Assembly (NCBI GenBank): GCA_026391775.1
Contig: JAPLDK010000028.1
Span: forward strand, 1 to 50,112
DNA length: 50,112 nt
From: Bacteroidota bacterium
GTDB lineage: Bacteria; Bacteroidota; Bacteroidia; Bacteroidales; FEN-979
Direction: 5' to 3'
Shown here: piece by piece, positions 33,931 to 41,935 of the stretch
Layout of the letters: each line of letters begins with the position of its first letter
Position numbering within the stretch: the first letter of the stretch is position 1
Notes under the pieces: model-generated
The model's input: the letters and a program-made list of their open reading frames with translations, nothing else
What the model was told of the DNA's origin: nothing
Databases searched by the model: none
Translations under genes and position numbers: made by a program

Positions 33931-35388
33931 ATGAATATGAAAAAGCTGACAGCCATTTTCATCACACTGCTAATTACCCAGTCTGCCTTTACCCAGTCCA
34001 CATCAGATGTACTCAGGTATTCAAGAATCTACTATGGCGGGACTGCCAGGTTCATTGGAACCGGGGGGGCGTTCGGCGCATTGGGTGCTGATTTCTCGGC
34101 CCTGGCCGTGAACCCTGCCGGGATCGGGCTTTATCAGGGTTCTGAGTTCTCGATGACCGTCGCACCTTCTTTTGAAGGCGTAAGAACCGATTACCTTAAT
34201 CAGATGAACACCACCAATGTGGTTAATGTAGGAATGGGCAATATGGGTTTTGTCTTCACTTTCAAACCTGAAACAGGCAAAGCCGGACCATTTTACAACT
34301 TCAACGTGGCCTTCGGAATGAACAGGCAGAATGACTTCAATTCTTCTTTCTCAATTTCAGGTCCGAATCACAACAGCTCATTATTAAATGTGTATACCAA
34401 CAAACTAAACAGTACACCCGGGGCAGTTCCTTCCGATTATCCTTTTGATATCGGCCCTGCTTATGATGCATGGCTGATTTACTATGATAGTACTGCAAGA
34501 AAATATACAAGCGACATGTCGCATGGCGGAGCCTGGCAATCGAAACAGGTAAGGACTTTCGGGTCAATCAATGAATTCGATATTACCCTGGGCGGGAATA
34601 TCAGCGATAAGCTTTATTTCGGACTTACATTCGGTGTGCCCTTTATCCGCTATTATGAAAACTCAACTTATATCGAACAGGATAATGGCGACTCCATCAA
34701 TTTTTTTAAGTCCATGTACTATGATTATCACCTAGAAACGCATGGAACAGGTTTTGTTATAAAAGGCGGGGTGATATACAGACCCTTCAACTGGGTGCGA
34801 ATTGGCGTTGCGGTACACTCTCCCACATGGTATGCCAGTATGCATGATCACTGGTATTCAACCACTACTGCAAATTTCACAGACTCGCTCAAATGGGACA
34901 ATACCCAGAATTCTCCCGTTGGAGATTACAATTACTATATGCGGACACCCTGGAGGGCTATCGGCAGCCTTGCCTTTATCATTGGAAAATTCGGCCTGGT
35001 AAGTGCAGAGTATGAATACGTCAACTACTCCCAGGCTAAGCTCAACTCATCAGGCTATGGTTATACCACTGAAAATAATGAAATAAAAACCAGTTTTCAG
35101 TCATGGGGCAACATCCGGGTGGGAACTGAATGGAAGATAGCCGATTTCAGTATAAGGGCCGGAGGGGCCTATTACAGCAATCCATATACCACTGCGGGAG
35201 TTGATGGAGCAAGATATACACTATCAGGAGGCTTTGGTTACAGGGTGAAGCATTTTTATGCCGACCTGACCTACCAGTGGGCACAGTCAAAAGAACAATA
35301 CTACCTGTATAATTATGCAGGAATGGTTCCATCAACAAACACTTATACAACAAGTACAGTCCTGACTACAATTGGCTTCAGGTTTTAA
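33931..35388 (+). CDS. FadL/OMPP1-family outer-membrane transport protein
   Basis: A 485-residue beta-barrel with a signal peptide (about 1-21, ending SAFTQ). The N-terminal hatch region STSDVLRYSRIYYGGTARFIGTGGAFGALGADFSALAVNPAGIGLYQGSEF contains the N-P-A-G motif of the OMPP1/FadL/TodX family, which imports hydrophobic molecules such as long-chain fatty acids. The strand pattern and terminal aromatic residue (IGFRF) fit an outer-membrane barrel. A second in-frame ATG lies at 33937. Its TAA overlaps the TAA of the convergent TPR gene (TTAA palindrome). Confidence 0.88.
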   Translation: MNMKKLTAIFITLLITQSAFTQSTSDVLRYSRIYYGGTARFIGTGGAFGALGADFSALAVNPAGIGLYQGSEFSMTVAPSFEGVRTDYLNQMNTTNVVNVGMGNMGFVFTFKPETGKAGPFYNFNVAFGMNRQNDFNSSFSISGPNHNSSLLNVYTNKLNSTPGAVPSDYPFDIGPAYDAWLIYYDSTARKYTSDMSHGGAWQSKQVRTFGSINEFDITLGGNISDKLYFGLTFGVPFIRYYENSTYIEQDNGDSINFFKSMYYDYHLETHGTGFVIKGGVIYRPFNWVRIGVAVHSPTWYASMHDHWYSTTTANFTDSLKWDNTQNSPVGDYNYYMRTPWRAIGSLAFIIGKFGLVSAEYEYVNYSQAKLNSSGYGYTTENNEIKTSFQSWGNIRVGTEWKIADFSIRAGGAYYSNPYTTAGVDGARYTLSGGFGYRVKHFYADLTYQWAQSKEQYYLYNYAGMVPSTNTYTTSTVLTTIGFRF

Positions 35389-36917
35389 GGACGATCTTGT
35401 TTGATCCTGTTAATTCCAGCCTTGGCCTTCTGGCTAAGGCTGCTTTTATATTCGGCCGGTTTACATTCAAGGCACACATGAAAAGCACTGTCGGCCCTGA
35501 CCAGATCTCCTTTATTCTCATAGATAAGGCCCATCTGCAAGGCAGAAGCAGCCGCGAAGTACCAGGGCTCGTTCTTCCCTCTCTGAATGGTAACCCTGTA
35601 ATAAGACAGGGCTTTTTCAGGATTGCCTGATTCATGGTAAATCCTTCCAAGACGGTAAGAATACTCAATCATGTCCTTCCTGGTAAATAAAAAAGATTTG
35701 GTTGGCCGGTTCAGAAGTTCGGCCAGAGCCTTGTCATAATAGCCTCCATCAAAAAGCAGGCGGGCCCTGAGCATTATAAGATTAGGAAGTTGTTTTGACT
35801 GCGCTTCATGCAATGCCTGCTTGTCTTCCTCCCCATTGGCATATCCGCTGCTGATCACTTTTGCCATTGCCTGGCGATAGCCGCTGGTATCGCCTTTTAT
35901 AAACTGCAGCCAGCCAACTTTCTGCCAGGCTGATTTGATGTAATGGCCCCCCCTGAAATGTCCAAGAAAGTACTTATAATCTGTCATAGCTGTAGTATCC
36001 AGACTGTTCAGTTTTGCATTCCCTTCCATGAAATCAAGAAAATAAAACGGAAAGGATGCAGCATCATGCGGCCTTTGCTTGAGTATTTCCAGGGCTTTCT
36101 CACTCATCCCGTTTTTCATCATGATGCTGGCCCTGGCAAAAATAATGAGCGGGCTTTGAGTATTATTGTTTTTCGCAAAAAGTTCAACGACTTTCAGGGC
36201 TTCGCTTTTATTCTTCCCAAGGTTAACACTGACCATCGCCATGTATAGCAATGCCTGGGGCTTGAACTGATTATAGAGCCTGTCGTTCCCGCTGTAATCT
36301 GCAACAGATTTTAATTCCCGGAGACCCTGGCTTACAGTGCCGCTGATCCCCATCAGATTAGCTATCCATTTGTAGCTGTCGGGTACAATCCCGCCTAAAA
36401 AATGTGTAATTCCGAGGCCTATGTTGTTCGGTATAAAATCGGGAAATCGCAAGGCGTTCTCGCTAAAATATTGATTTGCCTTGCGAACCCTGAGTGCGGC
36501 CTGTGTATATTCTCCGAATTTCATCTGCACAAAAGCCCATTGAAGGTTGGATTCACCAAGGCAGAAATTGAAATAAGGCGAGGTCTCGTAACCTTTCTCA
36601 AGTGCATCGATCCGGGCCTGAAATCTGGGTTTGATCTGATCGTACTGAATATGATCTTCACTGATAAATAGTGTAAGGTAATCAATATAATTTTCAAGAT
36701 AGGCAGGAATTAGATTTCCAGGGTCGGATGATTTTTCGGAGGCTATCAACTGGCGGGCATCCTGAAAATGAAGATTCAGAATTGCCTGGTAAGCTTTCTG
36801 GCAATCCTGAGAGTATTTGAACTGAGCATATGAAGAAAAAGAGGAAAACAGAAAGGCCCAGCTAAGCAGGAACATTATGCTAAACCAGGCCTTTGGTCTT
36901 TTATGATGAAGGCACAT
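35385..36917 (-). CDS. Periplasmic tetratricopeptide-repeat protein
   Basis: A 510-residue protein with an N-terminal signal sequence (about 10-31, ending SSYAQ) and repeated helical pairs, clearest near the C-terminus (EYSYRLGRIYHESGNPEKALSYYRVTI, SALQMGLIYENKGDLVRADSAFHVCLECKP). The N-terminal half resembles a solute-recognition TPR domain of uncertain family. The role is unknown; such proteins act as scaffolds. It is last in a minus-strand unit with nif3-like and zinc-ribbon genes; its ATG shares one base with the TGA of the zinc-ribbon gene, suggesting coupling. Confidence 0.75.
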   Translation of the reverse strand: MCLHHKRPKAWFSIMFLLSWAFLFSSFSSYAQFKYSQDCQKAYQAILNLHFQDARQLIASEKSSDPGNLIPAYLENYIDYLTLFISEDHIQYDQIKPRFQARIDALEKGYETSPYFNFCLGESNLQWAFVQMKFGEYTQAALRVRKANQYFSENALRFPDFIPNNIGLGITHFLGGIVPDSYKWIANLMGISGTVSQGLRELKSVADYSGNDRLYNQFKPQALLYMAMVSVNLGKNKSEALKVVELFAKNNNTQSPLIIFARASIMMKNGMSEKALEILKQRPHDAASFPFYFLDFMEGNAKLNSLDTTAMTDYKYFLGHFRGGHYIKSAWQKVGWLQFIKGDTSGYRQAMAKVISSGYANGEEDKQALHEAQSKQLPNLIMLRARLLFDGGYYDKALAELLNRPTKSFLFTRKDMIEYSYRLGRIYHESGNPEKALSYYRVTIQRGKNEPWYFAAASALQMGLIYENKGDLVRADSAFHVCLECKPAEYKSSLSQKAKAGINRIKQDRP

Positions 36918-37849
36918 CAGCGCACACTTTTCACTATTTCATCGTCTACAAGAATCCTTCCGCAATATTCACAAACAATGATCTTTTTATGCATACGGAT
37001 GTCAAGTTGGTGCTGGGGAGGTATCTTGTTAAAGCATCCGCCGCAGGCATCACGTTCGATCTGAACAACGGCGAGTCCATTCCTTGCATTCTTGCGAATC
37101 CTTGTATAAGCAGTTAAAAGCCTTTCCTCTATGTATTTGCGGTTCTTCTCGGAATTCGTAATAAGATCCTGCTCTTCTTTCTCCGTTTCTGCAATGATGT
37201 CATCCAGCTCATTCTTCTTGATATCAAGGTCGTTCTTGCGATCGGCCAGAAGTTTCTGATAGCGCTCAATCTCTTCCGACTTGATCTCAAGAGAAGCCTG
37301 GAATTCCTTTATACGCTTTTCGGCAAGCTGGATTTCCAGATTCTGGAATTCAATTTCTTTGGTAAGAGAATCATATTCCCGGTTATTCCTGACATTCATC
37401 TGCTGATCTTCGTATTTCTTGATCAGAGTATTACAATCCTTGATGAAGATTTTTTTCTCAGCAATTGACTTTTCAACTGCAACAGTCTCCTGGATGTAGT
37501 TATCAACGCGGGTTTCCAGCCCGGCAATTTCATCTTCCAGATCCTGTACTTCAAGCGGGAGTTCCCCCCTGATTATTCTGATCTTGTCAACCTGGGAATC
37601 AATCTGCTGAAGACTGTATAAAGCAATGAGCTTCTTCTCAATCGACACCTCAACTTTATCATCACTGCCGTGGCTCTTAACTTTAGTCTGAACCTTTTCG
37701 GCAGGCTTTTCTTCCTTAGCCGGGGCTGCCTTCTTTTTGGTTTCTTTCTTTTCGGTTTCCTTTGGTGCAGGTGTTTCCTTTACGGCCGGCTTCTTAACCA
37801 TCTTTGAGGGTTTTGAAGTTGCTATAGGTTCTCCTTTTGTCTTTGCCAT
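36917..37849 (-). CDS. C4-type zinc ribbon coiled-coil protein (DUF164/CdsZ-like) with Lys-rich N-terminal extension
   Basis: A 310-residue protein. Residues ~70-255 form a long antiparallel coiled coil (SIEKKLIALYSLQQIDSQVDKIRI and later EIQLAEKRIKEFQASLEIKSEEIERYQKLL). The C-terminal C4 zinc ribbon is C269-X2-C272 (CGGC) and C293-X2-C296 (CEYC). Proteins of this group (DUF164) bind zinc and are often translation- or DNA-linked; the exact role is not established. The first ~60 residues are a Lys/Ala/Glu/Pro-rich tract unlike the rest. It follows the Nif3-like gene by eight bases; this pair is common in Bacteroidota. Confidence 0.88.
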   Translation of the reverse strand: MAKTKGEPIATSKPSKMVKKPAVKETPAPKETEKKETKKKAAPAKEEKPAEKVQTKVKSHGSDDKVEVSIEKKLIALYSLQQIDSQVDKIRIIRGELPLEVQDLEDEIAGLETRVDNYIQETVAVEKSIAEKKIFIKDCNTLIKKYEDQQMNVRNNREYDSLTKEIEFQNLEIQLAEKRIKEFQASLEIKSEEIERYQKLLADRKNDLDIKKNELDDIIAETEKEEQDLITNSEKNRKYIEERLLTAYTRIRKNARNGLAVVQIERDACGGCFNKIPPQHQLDIRMHKKIIVCEYCGRILVDDEIVKSVR

Positions 37850-37857
37850 ATCAAACG

Positions 37858-38955
37858 TTATAAATAATTAACAGGATTTGTATTCAGTCCTGAAGAAAGG
37901 ACTGCAAAGGTAGGAAATTTTTCAATTAATTTCTCAGTCAGCAGGTCTTTTATCCATTGTTCACTTTCATAATGCCCGATGTCGGCAAGCAGTATCCCTC
38001 CGTTTACATTAAAAAAATCATGGTACTTAACATCTGCTGTAAGAAACACATCCGCTCCCGCTCTCAAGGCGTCAGGAATAAGAAAACTGCCTGATCCACT
38101 GCAAATTGCAACCTTCCTGATCTCCCTGTCAGGAAAGTTGGAATGCCGGATCATCTTAATATTCAGCTTATGTTTGACCGACTTAAGGAAGTCCCCGGCA
38201 CTCACCGGCTTTTCCAGTTCACCAATCATTCCTGCACCGCAGGCAGGAAAGGAGTTTGATAAGGAATAAATATCGTAAGCAACCTCCTCGTACGGGTGAG
38301 CTTCCAGTAATGCCTTAATCAGTTTGTTTTTGATATGATCAGGAAAAACGATTTCTATCCTGGTTTCATCTTCAACATGAATGGAATTCTGTTTCCCGAC
38401 AAATGGGCTGGCCTCTGATGAAGCCCTGAATGTGCCCTGTCCGCTTATATTATAGCTGCAAAAATCATATTTACCAATCATACCGGCACCTGCCTCAAAC
38501 AATGCATGGCGTACCTTTTCTGTATAATCGAGAGGGCAAAAAGTGACAATTTTGGAAAGCATCCCTGTTTTTTCCCTGAGTATTTTAGCATTGGAAATGC
38601 CCAGTCGCCTGCACAGGAATTCATTGAGCCCTCCCAGGGCATTATCAAGGTTCGTGTGGATGGCATAAACCGCAATATCATGTTTGATTAGGCTGACAAG
38701 GAGGTCGGACTCCATTTTCCCCGGTTCAATTTTTTTCAGTCCGCGAAAAATAAAGGGATGATGCGAAATGATCAGGTTGCAATCCCTGCTTACAGCTTCA
38801 TCAATAGTACCAGGTGTTATATCAAGACAGATAAGTGCTGCACTTATTTCCTGTTCCGGGCCACCGGTCAGCAATCCCGTATTATCATAGTCCTCCTGGA
38901 AAGCAAGAGGAGCAAAGCTCTCAAGGAAGGATGTCAGTTCTTTAAGTTTCATCAT
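37858..38955 (-). CDS. Nif3-like dinuclear metal-centre protein (DUF34/YqfO type)
   Basis: A 365-residue protein with the two halves of the NIF3 fold: the metal ligands H65/H66 (ISHHPFIF), H100 and D104 (HTNLDNA) in the first half, and the second-half ligands in ADIGHYESEQW. Between them (about 130-230) is the YqfO-type insertion, a PII/CutA-like domain (KIVTFCPLDYTEKVRHALFEAGAG, EAHPYEEVAYDIY). Members are hexameric metal-binding enzymes; GTP cyclohydrolase-like labels are not proven. It is first in the operon with the zinc-ribbon and TPR genes. Confidence 0.93.
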   Translation of the reverse strand: MMKLKELTSFLESFAPLAFQEDYDNTGLLTGGPEQEISAALICLDITPGTIDEAVSRDCNLIISHHPFIFRGLKKIEPGKMESDLLVSLIKHDIAVYAIHTNLDNALGGLNEFLCRRLGISNAKILREKTGMLSKIVTFCPLDYTEKVRHALFEAGAGMIGKYDFCSYNISGQGTFRASSEASPFVGKQNSIHVEDETRIEIVFPDHIKNKLIKALLEAHPYEEVAYDIYSLSNSFPACGAGMIGELEKPVSAGDFLKSVKHKLNIKMIRHSNFPDREIRKVAICSGSGSFLIPDALRAGADVFLTADVKYHDFFNVNGGILLADIGHYESEQWIKDLLTEKLIEKFPTFAVLSSGLNTNPVNYL

Positions 38956-38972
38956 ATCAGGAATTAAATGTT

Positions 38973-38980
38973 CAAAAATA
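38973..38980 (-). promoter_or_regulatory. -7 promoter element for the nif3-like operon
   Basis: Minus-strand TATTTTTG fits TAnnTTTG, 18 bases before the ATG at 38955. Confidence 0.45.
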
Positions 38981-39104
38981 AGAAATTCAGGGATTTACAG
39001 AGGATTTCATGTTAGTAAGTTGTTTACAAGTTTTCGTTACAAAAAGGATACAACGCTTGTTTATTTTCAATATTTGAACTTCGAAAAAACCTGGTCAGGT
39101 TATC

Positions 39105-39500
39105 ATGCAAACACCGAGAATTTTTATTGTTGATAGGAATCCAATTCATAACAGTCTTATCAAGTACCACCTGAATATCAATAAATTCAGCCAGATCCAG
39201 AACTTCCCGAACGGACAGGAATGTTTGTACAGGATCGAAAAAAACATGGTACCCGATATTATTATCACCGATTATGATATCGGCAATTATACAGGTATTG
39301 ACTTCCTGAGAAAGGTCAGGGACAAATATCCGGATGTAAGGGTACTCTACTTTTCCTCACTTGCAGATCCTGTTCTGGCAATGAAACTATTGGAAGCCGG
39401 GGCCTCTGATTTCATTGTCAAGACAAGTAAACTGGAGGCCGGGATATCAGAGCTTCTTAAGAATTTAAGGTATATTCTCAAAGAGGCTAATCAATTTTAA
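39105..39500 (+). CDS. Single-domain response regulator (CheY-like receiver)
   Basis: A 131-residue receiver domain with nothing attached. The phosphoacceptor is D56 (IIITDYDIG), the switch Ser is in YFSS (84-85), and the lysine is K106 (FIVKTS). At the N-terminal acidic pocket the usual pair of acidic residues is reduced: IVDRNPI has D10 but R11 next to it, so Mg2+ binding may be weakened. There is no output domain and no histidine kinase nearby, so the partner is unknown. The gene is alone between the nif3-like operon and lpxK. Confidence 0.88.
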   Translation: MQTPRIFIVDRNPIHNSLIKYHLNINKFSQIQNFPNGQECLYRIEKNMVPDIIITDYDIGNYTGIDFLRKVRDKYPDVRVLYFSSLADPVLAMKLLEAGASDFIVKTSKLEAGISELLKNLRYILKEANQF

Positions 39501-39549
39501 AGCCTTACCTACCATAACATTCATTTTTTTCTTAATTTCCCGCACTGAA

Positions 39550-40614
39550 ATGCAGTTGTTTCAGTATATATTATATCCTTTTTCCCTACTCTACGGTTTC
39601 GTGATGCAGGTAAGGAACCTGTTGTTTGACCTGAAAATATTACCATCGGTTCGCTTTGATAAGGCGATTATTTCGGTCGGGAACCTTTCCATGGGAGGTA
39701 CAGGCAAGACCCCTCATATCGAATATCTTATCCGTCTTCTTGACCCATCCTGCTCAGTTGCCACCCTGAGCCGGGGATATGGACGGGAAAGCAAGGGGTT
39801 TATTATTGGTTCAAGGCGGTCAAATGTAAAGTATATAGGTGATGAACCTCTTCAACTTATCCGGAAATTCAGCAATATCAAGGTTGCCGTTGATGAAAAC
39901 AGGAAGCGGGGGATCATCAGCCTGATCAGCAAATATGAAAACCTGGACGTTATCCTGCTTGACGATGCCTTTCAGCACAGGTATGTCAGACCGGGGCTGT
40001 CGATCCTCCTGACTTCCTCTTCCAGACTATTTTGCGATGACCATGTTGTACCATCCGGGACGCTTAGGGAATTCCGTCAGGGGGCAAAGAGGGCCGATAT
40101 CATTGTTGTGACAAAAACTCCGAAGATATTTTCTCCTATTTCAAGGAGAAGGATGATTGAAGAAATTTCACCCCGGAAGCACCAGCAGGTCTTTTTCTCA
40201 TACATCACATATGGCAAACCTGTTCCTTTATTAGAGAACTCTCCTGCCGTGTTCCCGGTCAAACTGATCAATATACTTCTGCTGACCGGTATTGCTGAAC
40301 ACGGACTTCTGCAGGAGCATGTTGAAAGATTGTGTTCAGATATAGTTCTGATGAGATTCCGCGATCATCATGCATTCACCGGGACCGATATTGCAGAGAT
40401 CGAGTCAAAATTCAATGATATCCCCAGTCAGAAAAAAGTCATCATTACCACCGAAAAGGATGCAATGAGGCTCAGGACTTCCGAACTTTCCCCGCTGTTA
40501 AAACACCTTCCCGTTTTTTATCTTCCGATCAGCATTGAATTTCACGGGAAGGACAAGGAAATTTTCGACAAGCAGGTATGGAGCTTTGTACATCGGTATA
40601 AAAGAAGCCTCTGA
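39550..40614 (+). CDS. lpxK: Tetraacyldisaccharide 4'-kinase
   Basis: A 354-residue inner-membrane kinase that phosphorylates the 4' position of the lipid A disaccharide. The N-terminal membrane-associated helix (QLFQYILYPFSLLYGFVMQVRN) is followed by the P-loop SMGGTGKTP (GGTGKT 49-54), DEPLQLIRKF and LDDAFQHRYV (metal/catalytic), the RxxADIIVVTK region (RADIIVVTKTPK), and ITTEKDAMRL near the end. Length is typical. The LpxR-like gene starts 22 bases later. No other Raetz pathway gene is in the window. Confidence 0.95.
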   Translation: MQLFQYILYPFSLLYGFVMQVRNLLFDLKILPSVRFDKAIISVGNLSMGGTGKTPHIEYLIRLLDPSCSVATLSRGYGRESKGFIIGSRRSNVKYIGDEPLQLIRKFSNIKVAVDENRKRGIISLISKYENLDVILLDDAFQHRYVRPGLSILLTSSSRLFCDDHVVPSGTLREFRQGAKRADIIVVTKTPKIFSPISRRRMIEEISPRKHQQVFFSYITYGKPVPLLENSPAVFPVKLINILLLTGIAEHGLLQEHVERLCSDIVLMRFRDHHAFTGTDIAEIESKFNDIPSQKKVIITTEKDAMRLRTSELSPLLKHLPVFYLPISIEFHGKDKEIFDKQVWSFVHRYKRSL

Positions 40615-40620
40615 AATAGC

Positions 40621-40628
40621 TAACTTTG
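40621..40628 (+). promoter_or_regulatory. -7 promoter element for the LpxR-like gene
   Basis: TAACTTTG fits TAnnTTTG and lies just nine bases before the ATG at 40637, so the transcript would be almost leaderless. It suggests the LpxR-like gene can be expressed separately from lpxK. Confidence 0.45.
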
Positions 40629-40636
40629 TCGGTTGT

Positions 40637-41872
40637 ATGAGGCTATGTATCACAACCCTGCTACTGTTTTTTCTTTTTGCCTGTTCTTCTGACGGGAGGA
40701 AGGTGAATTACAAGGTCATCCCGCCTTCAAGACTTAAAACCATCATTGAAGAAAGCCACTCCGCAGTCAGCCTTCAAAAACAAAAAAAACACAGGAAGAA
40801 CCCGGGTAAGGTTGTTGTCGTGACCTATTACAGACAGCCCGATTCAATCCGTTTGCATAACATTGAAATCCTGAGGGCATCAGGGATACAGCCTGATTTT
40901 TCGGAACCCCTGAACAAGGCCCTGCTTCTGAGTAAGGGGAGCGACACCCTCTTTCGGTCGGCAATAACGCTGAGCCGCGACAGGGTCCTGAAAATCGGGT
41001 TTGACAATGACATTTTCGATTATACTGACCAGTTTTATACAAACGGTATCCGGTTCGATTATGTGGCTCCCGCATTCAGTGATAATCCTGTAAAGCACAT
41101 TCTGCTGCCATACTGGGGGAAGGCAAAGAATTACTACGGTCTCTCGGTTGTACAGAATTTATATACTCCATCCACAACAAAGGTAGGGGGCATCCTTTAC
41201 GGTGACCGGCCCTACTCGGCATACCTTTATTTCGGAAGTTTCAAGATCACTAATGATGAGTTGCATCACTTCCGCCAGACTTCCGAGCTGGATCTGGGAG
41301 TCATTGGACCGCCTTCATTGGGAGGTACTGTACAGGATCTTTTTCATAAGTATATACCCTATAATAACGAGCCGCTGGGATGGGATTACCAGATATGCAC
41401 TGATGCTGTGATCAATTACAATTTTGCCCTGGAAAAAGGTGTCATCAACACCAGACACGTACAGCTTATTCTTACGGGGTCAGGGGCGATAGGCACCTTG
41501 TACACAAACTTCGGAGGGGGAGTAAACCTGAGGCTGGGATGGTTCAACGATTATTTCTCTGACCTGGGGATAAGGAAAAGACGTGTACTGAAAGCCAAGG
41601 GGGACAGGGTTACCCAGTGTTTTTTCACGATCAGAAGTGCAGCCAGGCTGGTTGCCTATGATGCCACCCTGGAGGGGGGCATGATCAATCACAACAGCTC
41701 ATATACCATTCCTGCGTCAGCCATTTCAAATTTTGTCTCGCAATCGTCAATTGGCTTCACTGTTACCTATGGTGCTGTGGGGATTGAGTTGGAACAGAAC
41801 GTGCTCAGCCCGGAGTTCAGCCATAGGTGGTGGCATGCATGGGGGCATGTGGGACTGCTTTTTGCGTTGTGA
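40637..41872 (+). CDS. LpxR-like lipid A 3'-O-deacylase family protein
   Basis: A 411-residue protein. From residue ~122 it shows the LpxR family (DUF2219) start: FDNDIFDYTDQFYTNGIRFDYVAP, with the N124-D125 pair matching the catalytic N-D of Salmonella LpxR and the TDxxYTNG segment conserved in homologues. Beta strands follow up to the end (WWHAWGHVGLLFAL), as in a 12-strand barrel. LpxR removes the 3'-acyloxyacyl group of lipid A in a Ca2+-dependent way. The N-terminus has a signal (MRLCITTLLLFFLFAC) that could be a lipobox, and then ~100 extra residues before the barrel. ATG 40637 is chosen; the open frame runs further upstream inside lpxK. Confidence 0.8.
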   Translation: MRLCITTLLLFFLFACSSDGRKVNYKVIPPSRLKTIIEESHSAVSLQKQKKHRKNPGKVVVVTYYRQPDSIRLHNIEILRASGIQPDFSEPLNKALLLSKGSDTLFRSAITLSRDRVLKIGFDNDIFDYTDQFYTNGIRFDYVAPAFSDNPVKHILLPYWGKAKNYYGLSVVQNLYTPSTTKVGGILYGDRPYSAYLYFGSFKITNDELHHFRQTSELDLGVIGPPSLGGTVQDLFHKYIPYNNEPLGWDYQICTDAVINYNFALEKGVINTRHVQLILTGSGAIGTLYTNFGGGVNLRLGWFNDYFSDLGIRKRRVLKAKGDRVTQCFFTIRSAARLVAYDATLEGGMINHNSSYTIPASAISNFVSQSSIGFTVTYGAVGIELEQNVLSPEFSHRWWHAWGHVGLLFAL

Positions 41873-41923
41873 TTGTTGAAAACTAATTCTCAGGGAATCG
41901 GCCGACGTCTTTGACTTTCATAG

Positions 41924-41931
41924 TATTTTTG
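41924..41931 (+). promoter_or_regulatory. -7 promoter element near the dnaB start
   Basis: TATTTTTG fits TAnnTTTG but ends only five bases before the first ATG (41936). If real, the first in-frame ATG in the transcript may be 41972. Confidence 0.4.
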
Positions 41932-41935
41932 GTGG

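Noticed and set aside
33348..34091. 247-codon plus-strand frame overlapping the repeat lipoprotein and the FadL-like gene start
   Set aside because: It is the +1 shadow of a Ser/Gly/Arg-rich repetitive coding region, and has no start context or domain.
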